This document shows, in pieces, positions 9,564 through 19,186 of a DNA stretch of 64,000 bases. Numbering within the stretch: the first letter of the stretch is position 1; each line of letters begins with the position of its first letter. The position numbers were made by a program, and so were the translations under genes. The DNA is from Luteipulveratus flavus (GTDB taxonomy: Bacteria > Actinomycetota > Actinomycetes > Actinomycetales > Dermatophilaceae). The notes beneath the pieces are model-generated. The model was not told where the DNA came from. It did no database searches and saw only the letters and a list, made by a program, of their open reading frames with translations. The stretch is from the NCBI RefSeq assembly GCF_029439465.1, contig NZ_JAROAV010000031.1, positions 140,094-204,093 of the forward strand. The letters are read 5' to 3'.

Positions 9564-12329
9564 ATGTCGCCACACCTGGTCTTCGACGTCAGCGCCGAGG
9601 GGCGTGCCGCCACCGAGCCGCTCCGGGAGGACATCCGCCTCCTCGGGGGTCTGCTCGGTGACGTCATCCGGGAGCAGGAGGGCGAGCGCGTCTTCGGGCT
9701 CGTCGAGGAGGCGCGGCGGCGGGCGTTCGCGGTGCGCCGCCAGGAGGTCGACCGCGAGGGGTTCGCCGATCTCTTCCGGGACCTGTCGACCCAGGACTCG
9801 CTGCACGTGATCCGGGCCTTCAGCCTGTTCGCGCTGCTGGCCAACCTTGCCGAGGACCTGCACCGCGAGCGCCGCCGCGCCCTGCACGTCCGTGCCGGCG
9901 ACCCGCCGCCCGCGGACTCCCTCGCCGCCGGGTTCGCCGCGCTCGCCGAGGCGCAGCTGGACCCGGCCGAGGTGGCCGACGTCCTGCAGGACGCGACCGT
10001 CGTGCCGGTCATCACGGCCCACCCGACCGAGACGCGCCGCCGTACGGTGTTCGAGGCCCAGTCGCGGATCGCGGACACGATGCGGATTCGCGAGCGGATG
10101 ACGCTGAGCGATGCCGAGGAGGAGTCGGCGCTGCGGACGATCACGATCCAGGTCATCACCCTCTGGCAGACCGCCCTGATCCGGCTGCAGCGCGTCCGCA
10201 TCCAGGACGAGATCGAGGTCGGGCTGCGTTTCTTCGAGGCGTCCCTCTTCGAGGTGATGCCGCAGATCAACGCCCGCGTCCGGCGCGAGCTCGCCGAGCT
10301 GTACCCCGGTACGGACCTGCTGCCCCAGCCGCTCCTGCGTGCGGGTTCGTGGATCGGTGGCGACCGCGACGGCAACCCCAACGTCGACGCCGACGTCGTC
10401 GCCACGGCGTCCTCGCGCGCCGCGCAGACCGCGCTGACCCACTACCTCGACGAGGTGAGCACGCTCGAGACCAGCCTGTCCCTGTCCGTGCGTCTGACCG
10501 CCGTGAGCGAGGACCTGCTCGCCCTGGCCGCGCGCAGCGAGGACGACGCCCGCGACGACGAGCCGTACCGCCAGGCGCTGCGCTGGATCCACCACCGGTT
10601 GGTGTGCACGTACGACGTCTTCTTCGACGAGTGGCTGGGCGGCGGCAGCATCGGGGAGGCGACCGCGTACGACACCCCCGGCGAGCTGCTCGCCGAGCTG
10701 GACGTCATCGACGCCTCGCTGCGCGCGGACGGCGACGACCTGATCGCCGACGACCGGCTGCTGCGGCTGCGCGAGGCGGTGCGGACGTTCGGCTTCCACC
10801 TGTACGGCCTGGACCTGCGGCAGAACTCCGACGTCCACGAGCAGACCGTCGCCGAGCTGTTCGCCTGGGCCGGGGTGCACGACGCGTACGCCGGCCTGGA
10901 CGAGAAGGAGCGCGTCGACCTGCTGGTCGAGGTGCTCCGGTCGCGGCGGCCGCTCATCGGCGCGGACGCCGAGCTGTCCGAGCAGACGACCCGCGAGCTG
11001 GCGATCACCGCGGCCGCAGCGCGGGCGATCCGGACGTTCGGGCCGGAGGCGGTGCCGAACTACGTGATCAGCATGTGCACCAGCGTGTCCGACCTGCTGG
11101 AGTGCGCGGTGCTGCTCAAGGAGGCCGGCCTGCTCGACCCCGTCACGGGGACCAGCCCGGTCAACATCGTGCCGCTCTTCGAGACGATCGAGGACCTGCA
11201 GGTCTCGGCGACGACGGTGCGGGCGGCGCTCGCGGTCCCGGCGTACCGCGCCCTGGTCGAGCGCAAAGGCAGCCTGCAGGAGGTCATGCTCGGCTACAGC
11301 GACTCCAACAAGGACGGCGGCTACCTGGCGGCCAACTGGGCGCTCTACCGCGCCGAGCTGGACCTCGTCGAGGTCGCGCGCGAGCACGGTCTGCGCCTGC
11401 GGCTGTTCCACGGGCGCGGTGGCACGGTCGGACGCGGCGGCGGCCCGAGCTACGAGGCGATCCTCGCCCAGCCGCGCGGCGCCGTCCGCGGCTCGTTGCG
11501 GCTCACCGAGCAGGGCGAGATCATCGCCGCGAAGTACGCCGAGCCGCGGCTGGCCGTCCGCAACCTCGAGGCCATCGTCTCGGCGACGCTGGAGGCGTCC
11601 CTCCTGGACACCGAACGCCTGGGCGACGAGACCGGCTCCGCGTACGCCCACCTGGACGAGCTGGCGGCGCTGGCGCGGGAGTCGTACGCCGACCTCGTCC
11701 ACCGCACACCGGGATTCGTGGAGTACTTCAAGACCTCCACCCCGGTGGGTGAGATCGGCGCGCTCAACATCGGCTCACGCCCGGCCTCCCGCAAGCCGAC
11801 CGAGCAGATCTCGGACCTGCGCGCGATCCCGTGGGTGATGAGCTGGTCGCTGTCGCGGGTGATGCTGCCCGGGTGGTACGGCACCGGGTCGGCTCTGGAG
11901 CAGTGGGTCGGCGGGGACGAGGAGCGGCTGTCGACGCTGCGCGGCTACTACGAGCGGTGGCCGTTCTTCCGCACCGTCATGTCCAACCTCGCGCAGGTGA
12001 TGGCGAAATCGGATCTCGGTATCGCGGAACGGTACTCGCGGCTGGTGCAGGACGAGGAGCTGCGCGGGCGCGTCTTCGGCAAGATCGTGCAGGAGCACGA
12101 GCGGACGGTGCGGATGTTCGGGCAGGTGACGGGGCACGAGGACGTGCTGTGGGACAACGCCGCGCTGAAGCGGTCCGTCTTCAATCGGTTCCCCTACCTC
12201 GAGCCGCTCAACCACCTGCAGGTCGAGCTGCTGCACCGCTACCGCGCGGGCGACGAGAGCGAGCAGGTGCGCCGCGGGATCCTGCTGACGATGAACGGCC
12301 TCGCGACCGCCCTGCGCAACTCCGGCTGA
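9564..12329 (+). CDS. ppc: Phosphoenolpyruvate carboxylase
   Basis: This 921-residue enzyme makes oxaloacetate from PEP and bicarbonate and replenishes the TCA cycle. Visible motifs are TAHPTE with the catalytic His near residue 153, [34 protein letters not shown] and [10 protein letters not shown]. The C terminus is LRNSG, a variant of the classical QNTG. The ATG at 9564 begins MSPHLVFDV. An in-frame ATG at 9552 and a GTG at 9513 would add 4 or 17 residues, and none has a strong ribosome site. It is followed by two copies of a palindromic repeat and faces the NAD operon. Confidence 0.97.
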   Translation: MSPHLVFDVSAEGRAATEPLREDIRLLGGLLGDVIREQEGERVFGLVEEARRRAFAVRRQEVDREGFADLFRDLSTQDSLHVIRAFSLFALLANLAEDLHRERRRALHVRAGDPPPADSLAAGFAALAEAQLDPAEVADVLQDATVVPVITAHPTETRRRTVFEAQSRIADTMRIRERMTLSDAEEESALRTITIQVITLWQTALIRLQRVRIQDEIEVGLRFFEASLFEVMPQINARVRRELAELYPGTDLLPQPLLRAGSWIGGDRDGNPNVDADVVATASSRAAQTALTHYLDEVSTLETSLSLSVRLTAVSEDLLALAARSEDDARDDEPYRQALRWIHHRLVCTYDVFFDEWLGGGSIGEATAYDTPGELLAELDVIDASLRADGDDLIADDRLLRLREAVRTFGFHLYGLDLRQNSDVHEQTVAELFAWAGVHDAYAGLDEKERVDLLVEVLRSRRPLIGADAELSEQTTRELAITAAAARAIRTFGPEAVPNYVISMCTSVSDLLECAVLLKEAGLLDPVTGTSPVNIVPLFETIEDLQVSATTVRAALAVPAYRALVERKGSLQEVMLGYSDSNKDGGYLAANWALYRAELDLVEVAREHGLRLRLFHGRGGTVGRGGGPSYEAILAQPRGAVRGSLRLTEQGEIIAAKYAEPRLAVRNLEAIVSATLEASLLDTERLGDETGSAYAHLDELAALARESYADLVHRTPGFVEYFKTSTPVGEIGALNIGSRPASRKPTEQISDLRAIPWVMSWSLSRVMLPGWYGTGSALEQWVGGDEERLSTLRGYYERWPFFRTVMSNLAQVMAKSDLGIAERYSRLVQDEELRGRVFGKIVQEHERTVRMFGQVTGHEDVLWDNAALKRSVFNRFPYLEPLNHLQVELLHRYRAGDESEQVRRGILLTMNGLATALRNSG

Positions 12330-12360
12330 CCGCCCACCCCTCGCCCCAGGTCCGCGTTCT

Positions 12361-12414
12361 GGCAAAAGCTGGTGCCCGGCACACGTATGCGTGTGCTGGT
12401 GGCCAGTTTTTGCC
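12361..12414. repeat. 54-bp palindromic 3'-end element, copy 1
   Basis: Two 25-base arms pair around the loop TATG, with an outer A-tract on the left (GGCAAAAG) and a T-tract on the right (GTTTTTGCC). It starts 32 bases after the ppc stop codon and is the first unit of a 63-base tandem duplication, each unit ending GGGGTGGGC. The centre ACACGTATGCGTGTGC is shared with other copies in the window. It may act as a bidirectional terminator. Confidence 0.85.
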
Positions 12415-12423
12415 GGGGTGGGC

Positions 12424-12477
12424 GGCAGAAGTTGGTGGTGGGCACAGGAATGGGTGTGCCGGTGGTCAGTTTTTGCC
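12424..12477. repeat. 54-bp palindromic 3'-end element, copy 2
   Basis: The second tandem unit has loop AATG and centre GCACAGGAATGGGTGTGC. It ends 20 bases before the stop codon of the cysteine desulfurase gene on the other strand, so one copy sits at the 3' end of each convergent gene. Its arms differ from copy 1 at several paired positions, yet the outer GGC(A/G)AAA and TTTTTGCC are kept. Confidence 0.85.
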
Positions 12478-12496
12478 GGGGTGGGCGGCGGCCGGG

Positions 12497-13626
12497 TCAG
12501 CCGGCGGCGAGCTTTCGGACGGCTCCTACGGCGTCGGCGATCTGCCCCGCGACGGCGTCCAGGTCGGCGGCCGGGGTGCGCTCGTCGAACGTGAGCCGTA
12601 CGGCGGTCTGCGCGAGCGCCGGGTCGTACCCCATGGCCAGCAGCACCGGGGACGGCTCGTCACTGCCGGCGGCGCAGGCCGAGCCGCTGGAGCACAGTGT
12701 CCCGCGCTCCTGCAGCCGGAGCAGGACGGACTCGCCGCTGACGCCGTCGAAGACGAACGACGCGTGGCCGGGCAGCCGGCGGTCCGGGTGGCCGGTCAGC
12801 CGGGCACCGGAGACCCGGTCGAGCACCTCGGCGATCAGTGAATCGCGTTGCGCGGCAACGGGTTCGGAACGCGCCAGATCGACCAGGTCCAGAGCAGTGG
12901 CGAACCCGACGGCCGACGCGACGTCGCTGGTCCCCGAGCGGAGCCCGCGCTCCTGACCGCCGCCGTGCAGCAGCGGCTCGATCGGGGTACGCCGCCGCAC
13001 GTAGAGCACGCCGACGCCCTTGGGCGCACCCAGCTTGTGGCCCGAGAGGCTCATGGCGCGCACCCCGAGCGCGTCGACGCCCAGGTCGAGCCACCCCGCC
13101 GCCTGGACCGCGTCGGTGTGGAAGGGGACACCGAGCTCCTGCGCGACGGCCGCCAGCTCGGCCACCGGCTGGACGGTGCCGACCTCGTTGTTGGCGTACT
13201 GGACGCTCACCAGCGTCGTGTCCGGGCGGAGCTCTGCACGCAACGCCTCGACGTGCACCAGCCCGTCGTGGTCGACCGGAAGGTGGGTGACGTCGTACCC
13301 GATGCGCTCCAGGAACGCGGCCGACTCGAGCACGGCCGGGTGCTCGACCGCGGACACGATCACGTGGCGCCCGCGCGGCGCGGCCAGGGCGATGCCCTTG
13401 ACGGCGGTGTTGTCCGCCTCGGTCCCGCCGGAGGTGAAGACGACCTCGCTCGCCCGAGCGCCCAGCCGGGCGGCGACCCGCGCCCGAGCGTCCTCGAGCG
13501 CTGCGTGTGCCGAGGCGCCGAGGTCGTGCTGGCTCGATGCGTTGCCGAAATCCCTTGTCAGGTAGGGGAGTACGGCTTCGAGCACCTCCCGTCGCGGCGG
13601 CGAGGTGGCGGCGTGGTCGAGGTAGG

Positions 13627-13630
<4 letters not shown>
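12497..13630 (-). CDS. Cysteine desulfurase (IscS/NifS-like) of the NAD operon
   Basis: A 377-residue class V aminotransferase-fold enzyme that takes sulfur from cysteine. It has the N-terminal MTYLDHAATSPP, FTSGGTEADN, the PLP lysine in SLSGHKLGAPKG near residue 198, and the catalytic cysteine loop TLCSSGSACAAGSDEPS near 315. It is the last gene of the nad operon and overlaps nadC by 4 bases. From this position I infer that it supplies sulfur for the 4Fe-4S cluster of NadA, as NifS does beside nad genes in Bacillus. A housekeeping Fe-S role is also possible. Confidence 0.93.
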
Positions 13631-14458
<828 letters not shown>

Positions 14459-14466
<8 letters not shown>

Positions 14467-15973
14467 GGGAGTCCATCCTGATCGAGGAGTGGCGGGCCGG
14501 GTCGAGCGGCGTGGGGAAGTCGGTGCGGTAGTGGCCGCCGCGCGACTCCTCACGGGCCAGGGCGGAGCCGACCACCGCGCGGGCCAGCAGGAGGAGGTTG
14601 GCGTCCTCGGCCGACTTCGCGTCGGTGACGTCCGGGGTGCGCCACGAGCGCAGCGTCGCGGACGCCTCCCGCAGCCCGTCACCGGTACGCGCCAGGCCGG
14701 CCGCCCGCCACATCAGCTGCTGCAGGTCGTCCCGGGTGAACGCGCCCGCGCCGGGCTCGTCGCCGAGGTGGGCCGTGCGGACGTGCGCCCACGCGCCGTC
14801 GAACGCCTCCGCGTCCGGGCTCTCCTCGATGGCTCGCACGCAGCGGATGCCGTACACCGCGCCCTCCAGCAGGGAGTTGGAGGCGAGCCGGTTGGCGCCG
14901 TGCAGCCCGTTGCAGGCGACCTCGCCAACCGCGTACAGACCGGGCAGGCTGGTGCGGCCCCAGGAGTCGGTCCGTACGCCGCCCATGTAGTAGTGGGCCG
15001 CCGGCGTCACCGGGATCGGTGCGATGGACCAGTCGAGCCCGCGGGCGCGGCACGCGGCGTCGATGGTCGGGAAGCGCCGCGCCAGGAACGTCGCGCCGAG
15101 GGCGGTGGCGTCGAGACGTACCGGGGTGCCCGGCTGCTTCGCCATCTGCGCCGCGATGCCCCGGGCGACCACGTCACGCGGCGCGAGCTCGGCGTCCGGG
15201 TGGACGTCGGTCATGAACCGGCGGCCGTCGGCGTCGACGAGAACGGCTCCCTCGCCGCGGACGGCCTCGGAGACCAGGAACGACTCCGGACCGTCCAGCG
15301 CGGTCGGGTGGAACTGGTAGAGCTCCAGGTCCGCGGCGACCGCACCGGCGCGCAGCGCGAGCGCGATGCCGTCGCCGGTCGCGACCTCCGGGTTGGTGGT
15401 GAACGGGAACAGCTGGCCCGCACCGCCGGTGGCCAGCACCACGGCGTCCGCCGTCAGGACCTCGCCGTCGAGCAGCCGTACGCCGGTGCCCGCACCGTCG
15501 TGCGTCACGAGCTCGACGACGGTGCGGTTGGTCAGAACTCGGACGCCGCTGTCGCGCAGCCGGTCGACCAGCGCGTACGCGATGGCCGCGCCGGTCGCGT
15601 CACCGCCGGCGTGCAGGATGCGCGCGTGGGAGTGCGCCGCCTCCAGGCCGTGGGCGAGCTCGCCGTCGGGGCCGCGGTCGAACCGCACGCCCCGGTCGAT
15701 CAGTCGCTGCACGGCCTCGGGGCCGCCGGAGCAGAGTGCGAGTGCGGTGTCGGTGTCGCTGAGACCGGCCCCGGCGACGAGGGTGTCGTGCAGGTGCGAC
15801 TCGACGCTGTCGTCCGGTGTCGACACGACGGCGATGCCGCCCTGGGCGTACCGGGTGTTGCTCTCGGCGAGGTCGGCCTTGGTGACGAGGACGACGTCGT
15901 GACCGCGCGCGGACGCCTCCAGCGCCGCGGTCGTCCCGGCGACGCCGCTCCCGATGACCAGGACCCGCGTCAT
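14459..15973 (-). CDS. nadB: L-aspartate oxidase
   Basis: A 504-residue flavoprotein that oxidises aspartate to iminoaspartate, the first step of de novo NAD synthesis. The FAD-binding GSGVAGTTAALEASARG is at the N terminus, with SNTRYAQGGIAV, ATGGAGQLFPFTTNP and LYAVGEVACNGLHGANRLASNSLLE further in. Its ATG overlaps the nadA stop by 4 bases. The iminoaspartate is unstable and passes to NadA, so tight coupling in the operon is expected. Confidence 0.96.
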
Positions 15974-17235
15974 TTCCGCCCCTCGGGCAGCGCGGCCAGC
16001 ATGCGCTCCAGGGCCACGCGCGCGTCCGCGGCGACGTCCGGTGCGACCGAGACCTGGTTGCGCACCTCACCCTCGACGAGCCCGTCCAGCGTCCACGCGA
16101 GGTACCCCGGGTGGATGCGGTACATCGTCGAGCACGGGCAGATCACCGGGTCGAGGCAGAAGATCGTCATGTCGGGGTGCTCCGCCTGGAGGCGGTTCAC
16201 GAGGTTGACCTCGGTGCCGATCGCGAAGACGTCGCCCGGCGAGCCCGCCTCGATCGCCTTGCGGATGTAGTCGGTCGAGCCGGCCTCGTCGGCGGCGTCG
16301 ACCACCGGCATCGGGCACTCGGGGTGGACGATGACGCGCACGCCGAGGTGCTCGGCCCGCGCCTGCTCGATCTGGTCGACGGTGAACCGCTTGTGCACCG
16401 AGCAGAACCCGTGCCAGAGGATCACCCGCGCCGCGTCCAGCTGCTCGGCGGTGTTGCCGCCCAGAGGCTTTCGCGGGTTCCACATCGGCATCTGGTCCAG
16501 GCCGATGCCCATCGCCTTGGCGGTGTTGCGGCCCAGGTGCTGGTCGGGGAAGAACAGCACCCGCTGCCCGCGCTCGAACGCCCACTCCAGCACAGTAGAG
16601 GCGTTGGAGGAGGTGCAGACGATGCCGCCGTGCCGGCCGCAGAACGCCTTCAGCGCCGCCGAGGAGTTCATGTACGTGACGGGTACGACCGGCTGGCGGC
16701 CGTCGGCGTCCGGCTCCTCGCCGTAGAGCTCCATCAGCTCCTCCCACGCCGACTCGACGGAGTCCTCGTCGGCCATGTCGGCCATCGAGCAGCCGGCCGC
16801 GAGGTTGGGCAGGATCACCCGCTGCTCGGGCCGGGCCAGGATGTCGGCCGTCTCGGCCATGAAGTGCACGCCGCAGAAGACGATGGTCTCGGCGTCCGGC
16901 TTGGTGAGCGCGGCGTTGGCGAGCTGGAAGGAGTCGCCCAGGAAGTCGGCGTACTGCACGACCTCGTCCCGCTGGTAGAAGTGGCCGAGGATGACGAGCC
17001 GGTCGCCGAGTGCCTTCTTGGCGTTGCGGATCCGCTCGTGCAGCTCCTCATCGCTCATCCGCTGGTAGGCCACCGGCAGCTGCCCCGGGCGGGTGACCGG
17101 CGCCGGGATGACGTCGTCCTCGGACGCGCCCGGTCCGTACCCGGGCGACAGGTCGAACTCCCACGGTCCCTTGGCCAGCTCGGTGTCGCAGCTGCTGCTC
17201 GGCCGAGTGGTGATCGCGACGTTCACGGACGTCAT
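15970..17235 (-). CDS. nadA: Quinolinate synthase
   Basis: A 421-residue 4Fe-4S enzyme that condenses iminoaspartate with dihydroxyacetone phosphate to quinolinate. Cluster cysteines are visible in FCGVHFMAETADI, GGIVCTSSNAS and CLDPVICPCSTMYRI. LGHFYQRDEVVQYADFLGDS marks the start of the conserved core near residue 90, after an N-terminal extension typical of actinobacteria. The ATG at 17235 has the ribosome site GAAGGAG. It shares ATGA with the end of nrtR. Confidence 0.96.
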   Translation of the reverse strand: MTSVNVAITTRPSSSCDTELAKGPWEFDLSPGYGPGASEDDVIPAPVTRPGQLPVAYQRMSDEELHERIRNAKKALGDRLVILGHFYQRDEVVQYADFLGDSFQLANAALTKPDAETIVFCGVHFMAETADILARPEQRVILPNLAAGCSMADMADEDSVESAWEELMELYGEEPDADGRQPVVPVTYMNSSAALKAFCGRHGGIVCTSSNASTVLEWAFERGQRVLFFPDQHLGRNTAKAMGIGLDQMPMWNPRKPLGGNTAEQLDAARVILWHGFCSVHKRFTVDQIEQARAEHLGVRVIVHPECPMPVVDAADEAGSTDYIRKAIEAGSPGDVFAIGTEVNLVNRLQAEHPDMTIFCLDPVICPCSTMYRIHPGYLAWTLDGLVEGEVRNQVSVAPDVAADARVALERMLAALPEGRK

Positions 17236-17939
17236 GCCTGCTCCTTCGAAGGGGTCAGCGGGCCGTGGTCGGCCGGCTGCACTGCGGTGTCGTAGCGGTA
17301 GAGGCGTGGGGGCCGATGGCTCGTGCCGGTGAGGTGCTCGCCGGTGTCGACGAGCGATCCGGTGGCCAGGATCTGCCGGCGGAAGTTGGCCGGGTCGAAG
17401 GAGCAGCCGCGGACGGCCTCGTGCACCTGGCGCAGCTGGGCGAGGGTGAACGTCTCGCCGAGGAACCCGTGCGCGATGCGGGAGTACTCCATCTTCGTGC
17501 GCAGCCGCCACACGGCGTAGTCGACGATCGTGCGGTGGTCGAACGCCAGCTCGGGCAGGTCGTCGACGGCGAACCATTCGACGTTGTCGCTGTCGATCGC
17601 CTGGGCGGCCTCGTCGGCGTGGACCAGGGCCCAGTAGACGATCGAGACCACGCGGGTGTCGTCGGCCGAGCGGTCGAGCGTGCCGAAGGCGTACAGCTGC
17701 TCGAGGTAGCGCGGCGTCAGCCCGGTCGTGCGGCCGAGCGTCGCGCGGGCGGCGGTCTCCAGGTCGTGCTCGGGGGAGAGCCAGCCGCCGGGGAGGGCCC
17801 AGCGGCCCTCGTACGGCTCACGGATGCGTCGGACCAGCGGCAGCCACAGCGTCATCAGGTCCGAGTCCGGGCTCGGGCGCAGCGCGAAGATCACCGTCGA
17901 GACCGCGAGGTCGACCCGCTCGGCGTGCTGGCGTCCCAT
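17232..17939 (-). CDS. nrtR: NrtR, Nudix-related transcriptional repressor of NAD synthesis
   Basis: A 235-residue regulator with an N-terminal Nudix-fold domain (residues 10-145; EPYEGRWALPGGWLSPEHDLETAARATLG) and a C-terminal winged helix (about 155-230; HGFLGETFTLAQLRQVHEAVRG, then FDPANFRRQI). The Nudix box is degenerate: the REXXEE carboxylates are replaced by ATLGRTTG. It therefore probably binds an NAD-related ligand such as ADP-ribose rather than hydrolysing it. It heads the operon nrtR-nadA-nadB-nadC-desulfurase and probably represses its own promoter. AGGAG precedes the ATG. Confidence 0.93.
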   Translation of the reverse strand: MGRQHAERVDLAVSTVIFALRPSPDSDLMTLWLPLVRRIREPYEGRWALPGGWLSPEHDLETAARATLGRTTGLTPRYLEQLYAFGTLDRSADDTRVVSIVYWALVHADEAAQAIDSDNVEWFAVDDLPELAFDHRTIVDYAVWRLRTKMEYSRIAHGFLGETFTLAQLRQVHEAVRGCSFDPANFRRQILATGSLVDTGEHLTGTSHRPPRLYRYDTAVQPADHGPLTPSKEQA

Positions 17940-17956
17940 GGTGCTCCTGTCGCGTA

Positions 17957-17999
17957 CTTAAGGTGACAGCGACATTAACACCCCTTCTGGTCATGTCAA
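17957..17999 (-). promoter_or_regulatory. nrtR-nad operon promoter with NrtR-like operator
   Basis: On the minus strand TTGACA (17999-17994) and TAATGT (17977-17972) are 16 bases apart, a good -35/-10 pair. An imperfect palindrome with outer TTAA arms (17978-17958; left part TTAATGTC, right part GTCACCTTAA) covers the -10 and the likely start site. Position and sequence suit an autoregulatory NrtR operator. The assignment to NrtR is inference. Confidence 0.6.
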
Positions 18000-18018
18000 C
18001 CTGAACCCGGACGACCAA

Positions 18019-18048
18019 AGACCGGCCCACCGCTGGGTGGGCCGGTCT
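18019..18048 (-). terminator. Strong hairpin downstream of protease 1
   Basis: A perfect 13-bp stem AGACCGGCCCACC with a four-base loop lies 80 bases beyond the protease 1 stop and just before the nrtR promoter. It would insulate the NAD operon from protease transcription. It is symmetrical and could work on either strand. Confidence 0.7.
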
Positions 18049-18053
18049 CCGGT

Positions 18054-18110
18054 CGAGTGCGCGCGTCCTGCGGTTCTCAGCGCCGGAAGCACGCAGGACA
18101 CGCGCACTCG
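18054..18110. repeat. Long inverted repeat, 19-base arms
   Basis: CGAGTGCGCGCGTCCTGCG pairs with 18092-18110 with a single mismatch around a 19-base loop. It begins 17 bases after the protease 1 stop and is followed by the 18019-18048 hairpin, giving two strong stem-loops in tandem. It is either an mRNA 3'-end structure or the remnant of a small mobile element. Confidence 0.7.
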
Positions 18111-18127
18111 GCGGGGGAGGCGGAGGG

Positions 18128-19009
18128 TCAGGCGCCCGGCTTGGTGAGCAGGCAGCCGTCCTTGGACAGGTCGAGCGTGTTGTCCGCGGTCAGGCAGGTG
18201 GTGAACCAGTACGTCTGCTGGCCGTAGCTCTGGCCCTTGGTGGCGGTGGTCTTGCCGTCCTCGCCGACCTCGCACGGGTTGTTCTCCGTGCACATCTCAC
18301 CGTCGTCGTTGCCGGTGTTGTTGACGCCGACGACCTCAAGGCTCGTGTCGTCCACGATCGGCGAGCCGGAGGTGCCGTGGATGGTCTGGCAACCGTCGTC
18401 GGGGAACCGGTAGCGGATCGAGTCCTTCCAGGTCCACTCGCCCTCACGCAGCTCGCCGACGAAGCCGTTGACGCCGCACGAGTACGTCTTGCTCCAGTAC
18501 GACGACGGGATGGAGATCGAGCTCTGGTCGGCCGGCTTGCTCGAGGAGATGGTGAGCGCCTTGGCGCCGGAGTCGGCGGCGATGTCGGCGTAGGTGTCGC
18601 TGAGCCGGTAGAGCGAGACGTCGGTACCGGTCATCGTCGCGTACATGACGCTCTCGGCCGTGACCGAGCCGATCGTGGCGCCCGAGTCGTCCAGCAGCTC
18701 ACCGTCACGGGAGCTGGGCTGGTCCACGAGAACCTCACCGGCAGAGGGCATCCCGCCCTCGTAGCAGTGCCCGTTGGTGAGCATCATCGCCTTGTCGGTG
18801 TCCTTCGACGTCGAGAAGCGCACCAGGCTCGCGGAGCAGTTGTCGAGCTTGATCGTCGAGGCGAGGCCGGCAGCCTGCAGCCGCTGCACGGTCTGCGGCG
18901 GCCCGCTCGGCCCGGGTTCCGCCTGGGCGTGGGCCAGCGGGAGGCCGACCCCGGCAACGCCGACGGCGGCGGTGGCGACAAGGCGGACGACGGTACGGCG
19001 GGAGGGCAC
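18128..19009 (-). CDS. Secreted trypsin-like serine protease, paralogue 1
   Basis: A 293-residue exported protein with a signal peptide at 1-30 ending AHAQA. The chymotrypsin-fold triad is visible: His81 in LTNGHCYEGG, Asp130 in TGTDVSLYRL, and Ser214 in HGTSGSPIVD. Pairs of cysteines (58/82, 178/207, 240/246) could form disulfides. About two thirds of positions match the adjacent paralogue over the catalytic domain. The start is GTG with AGGAG upstream. The native substrate is unknown. Confidence 0.88.
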   Translation of the reverse strand: MPSRRTVVRLVATAAVGVAGVGLPLAHAQAEPGPSGPPQTVQRLQAAGLASTIKLDNCSASLVRFSTSKDTDKAMMLTNGHCYEGGMPSAGEVLVDQPSSRDGELLDDSGATIGSVTAESVMYATMTGTDVSLYRLSDTYADIAADSGAKALTISSSKPADQSSISIPSSYWSKTYSCGVNGFVGELREGEWTWKDSIRYRFPDDGCQTIHGTSGSPIVDDTSLEVVGVNNTGNDDGEMCTENNPCEVGEDGKTTATKGQSYGQQTYWFTTCLTADNTLDLSKDGCLLTKPGA

Positions 19010-19138
19010 GAGGTAACTCCTGGATCGGTGACGATGGATGCCTCACCGTCTCGGTGCTCGGACGCCTCGGTCAACGGCCCTTGCCAAGCCTTGGGGGAGT
19101 GCTGGCTGGGCCCTGATCGGCTCTTGACAGCAGGCGGC

Positions 19139-19163
19139 CGCCGTACCGGCGCAGCGTACGGCG
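19139..19163 (-). terminator. Hairpin downstream of protease 2
   Basis: An 8-bp stem CGCCGTAC/GTACGGCG with a 9-base loop lies 24 bases after the protease 2 stop codon, in the 177-base gap before protease 1. It is weaker than the other terminators here. The two protease genes may be separate transcription units. Confidence 0.4.
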
Positions 19164-19186
19164 ACCGCCCGGCCCGGGCGCGTGGA

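Noticed and set aside
7334..11702. Large minus-strand frames opposite the CNNM genes and ppc
   Set aside because: Low-complexity Arg/Ser/Ala composition without recognisable motifs. The plus-strand genes have full family motifs.
12361..12477. CRISPR array
   Set aside because: Only two units with a 9-base spacer and internal palindromes. There are no unique 30-base spacers and no cas genes.
12239..12594. Short frames running through the tandem palindromic repeats
   Set aside because: They simply read through the inverted repeats, and the codons differ between copies without keeping a peptide. The repeats are better seen as structural elements.
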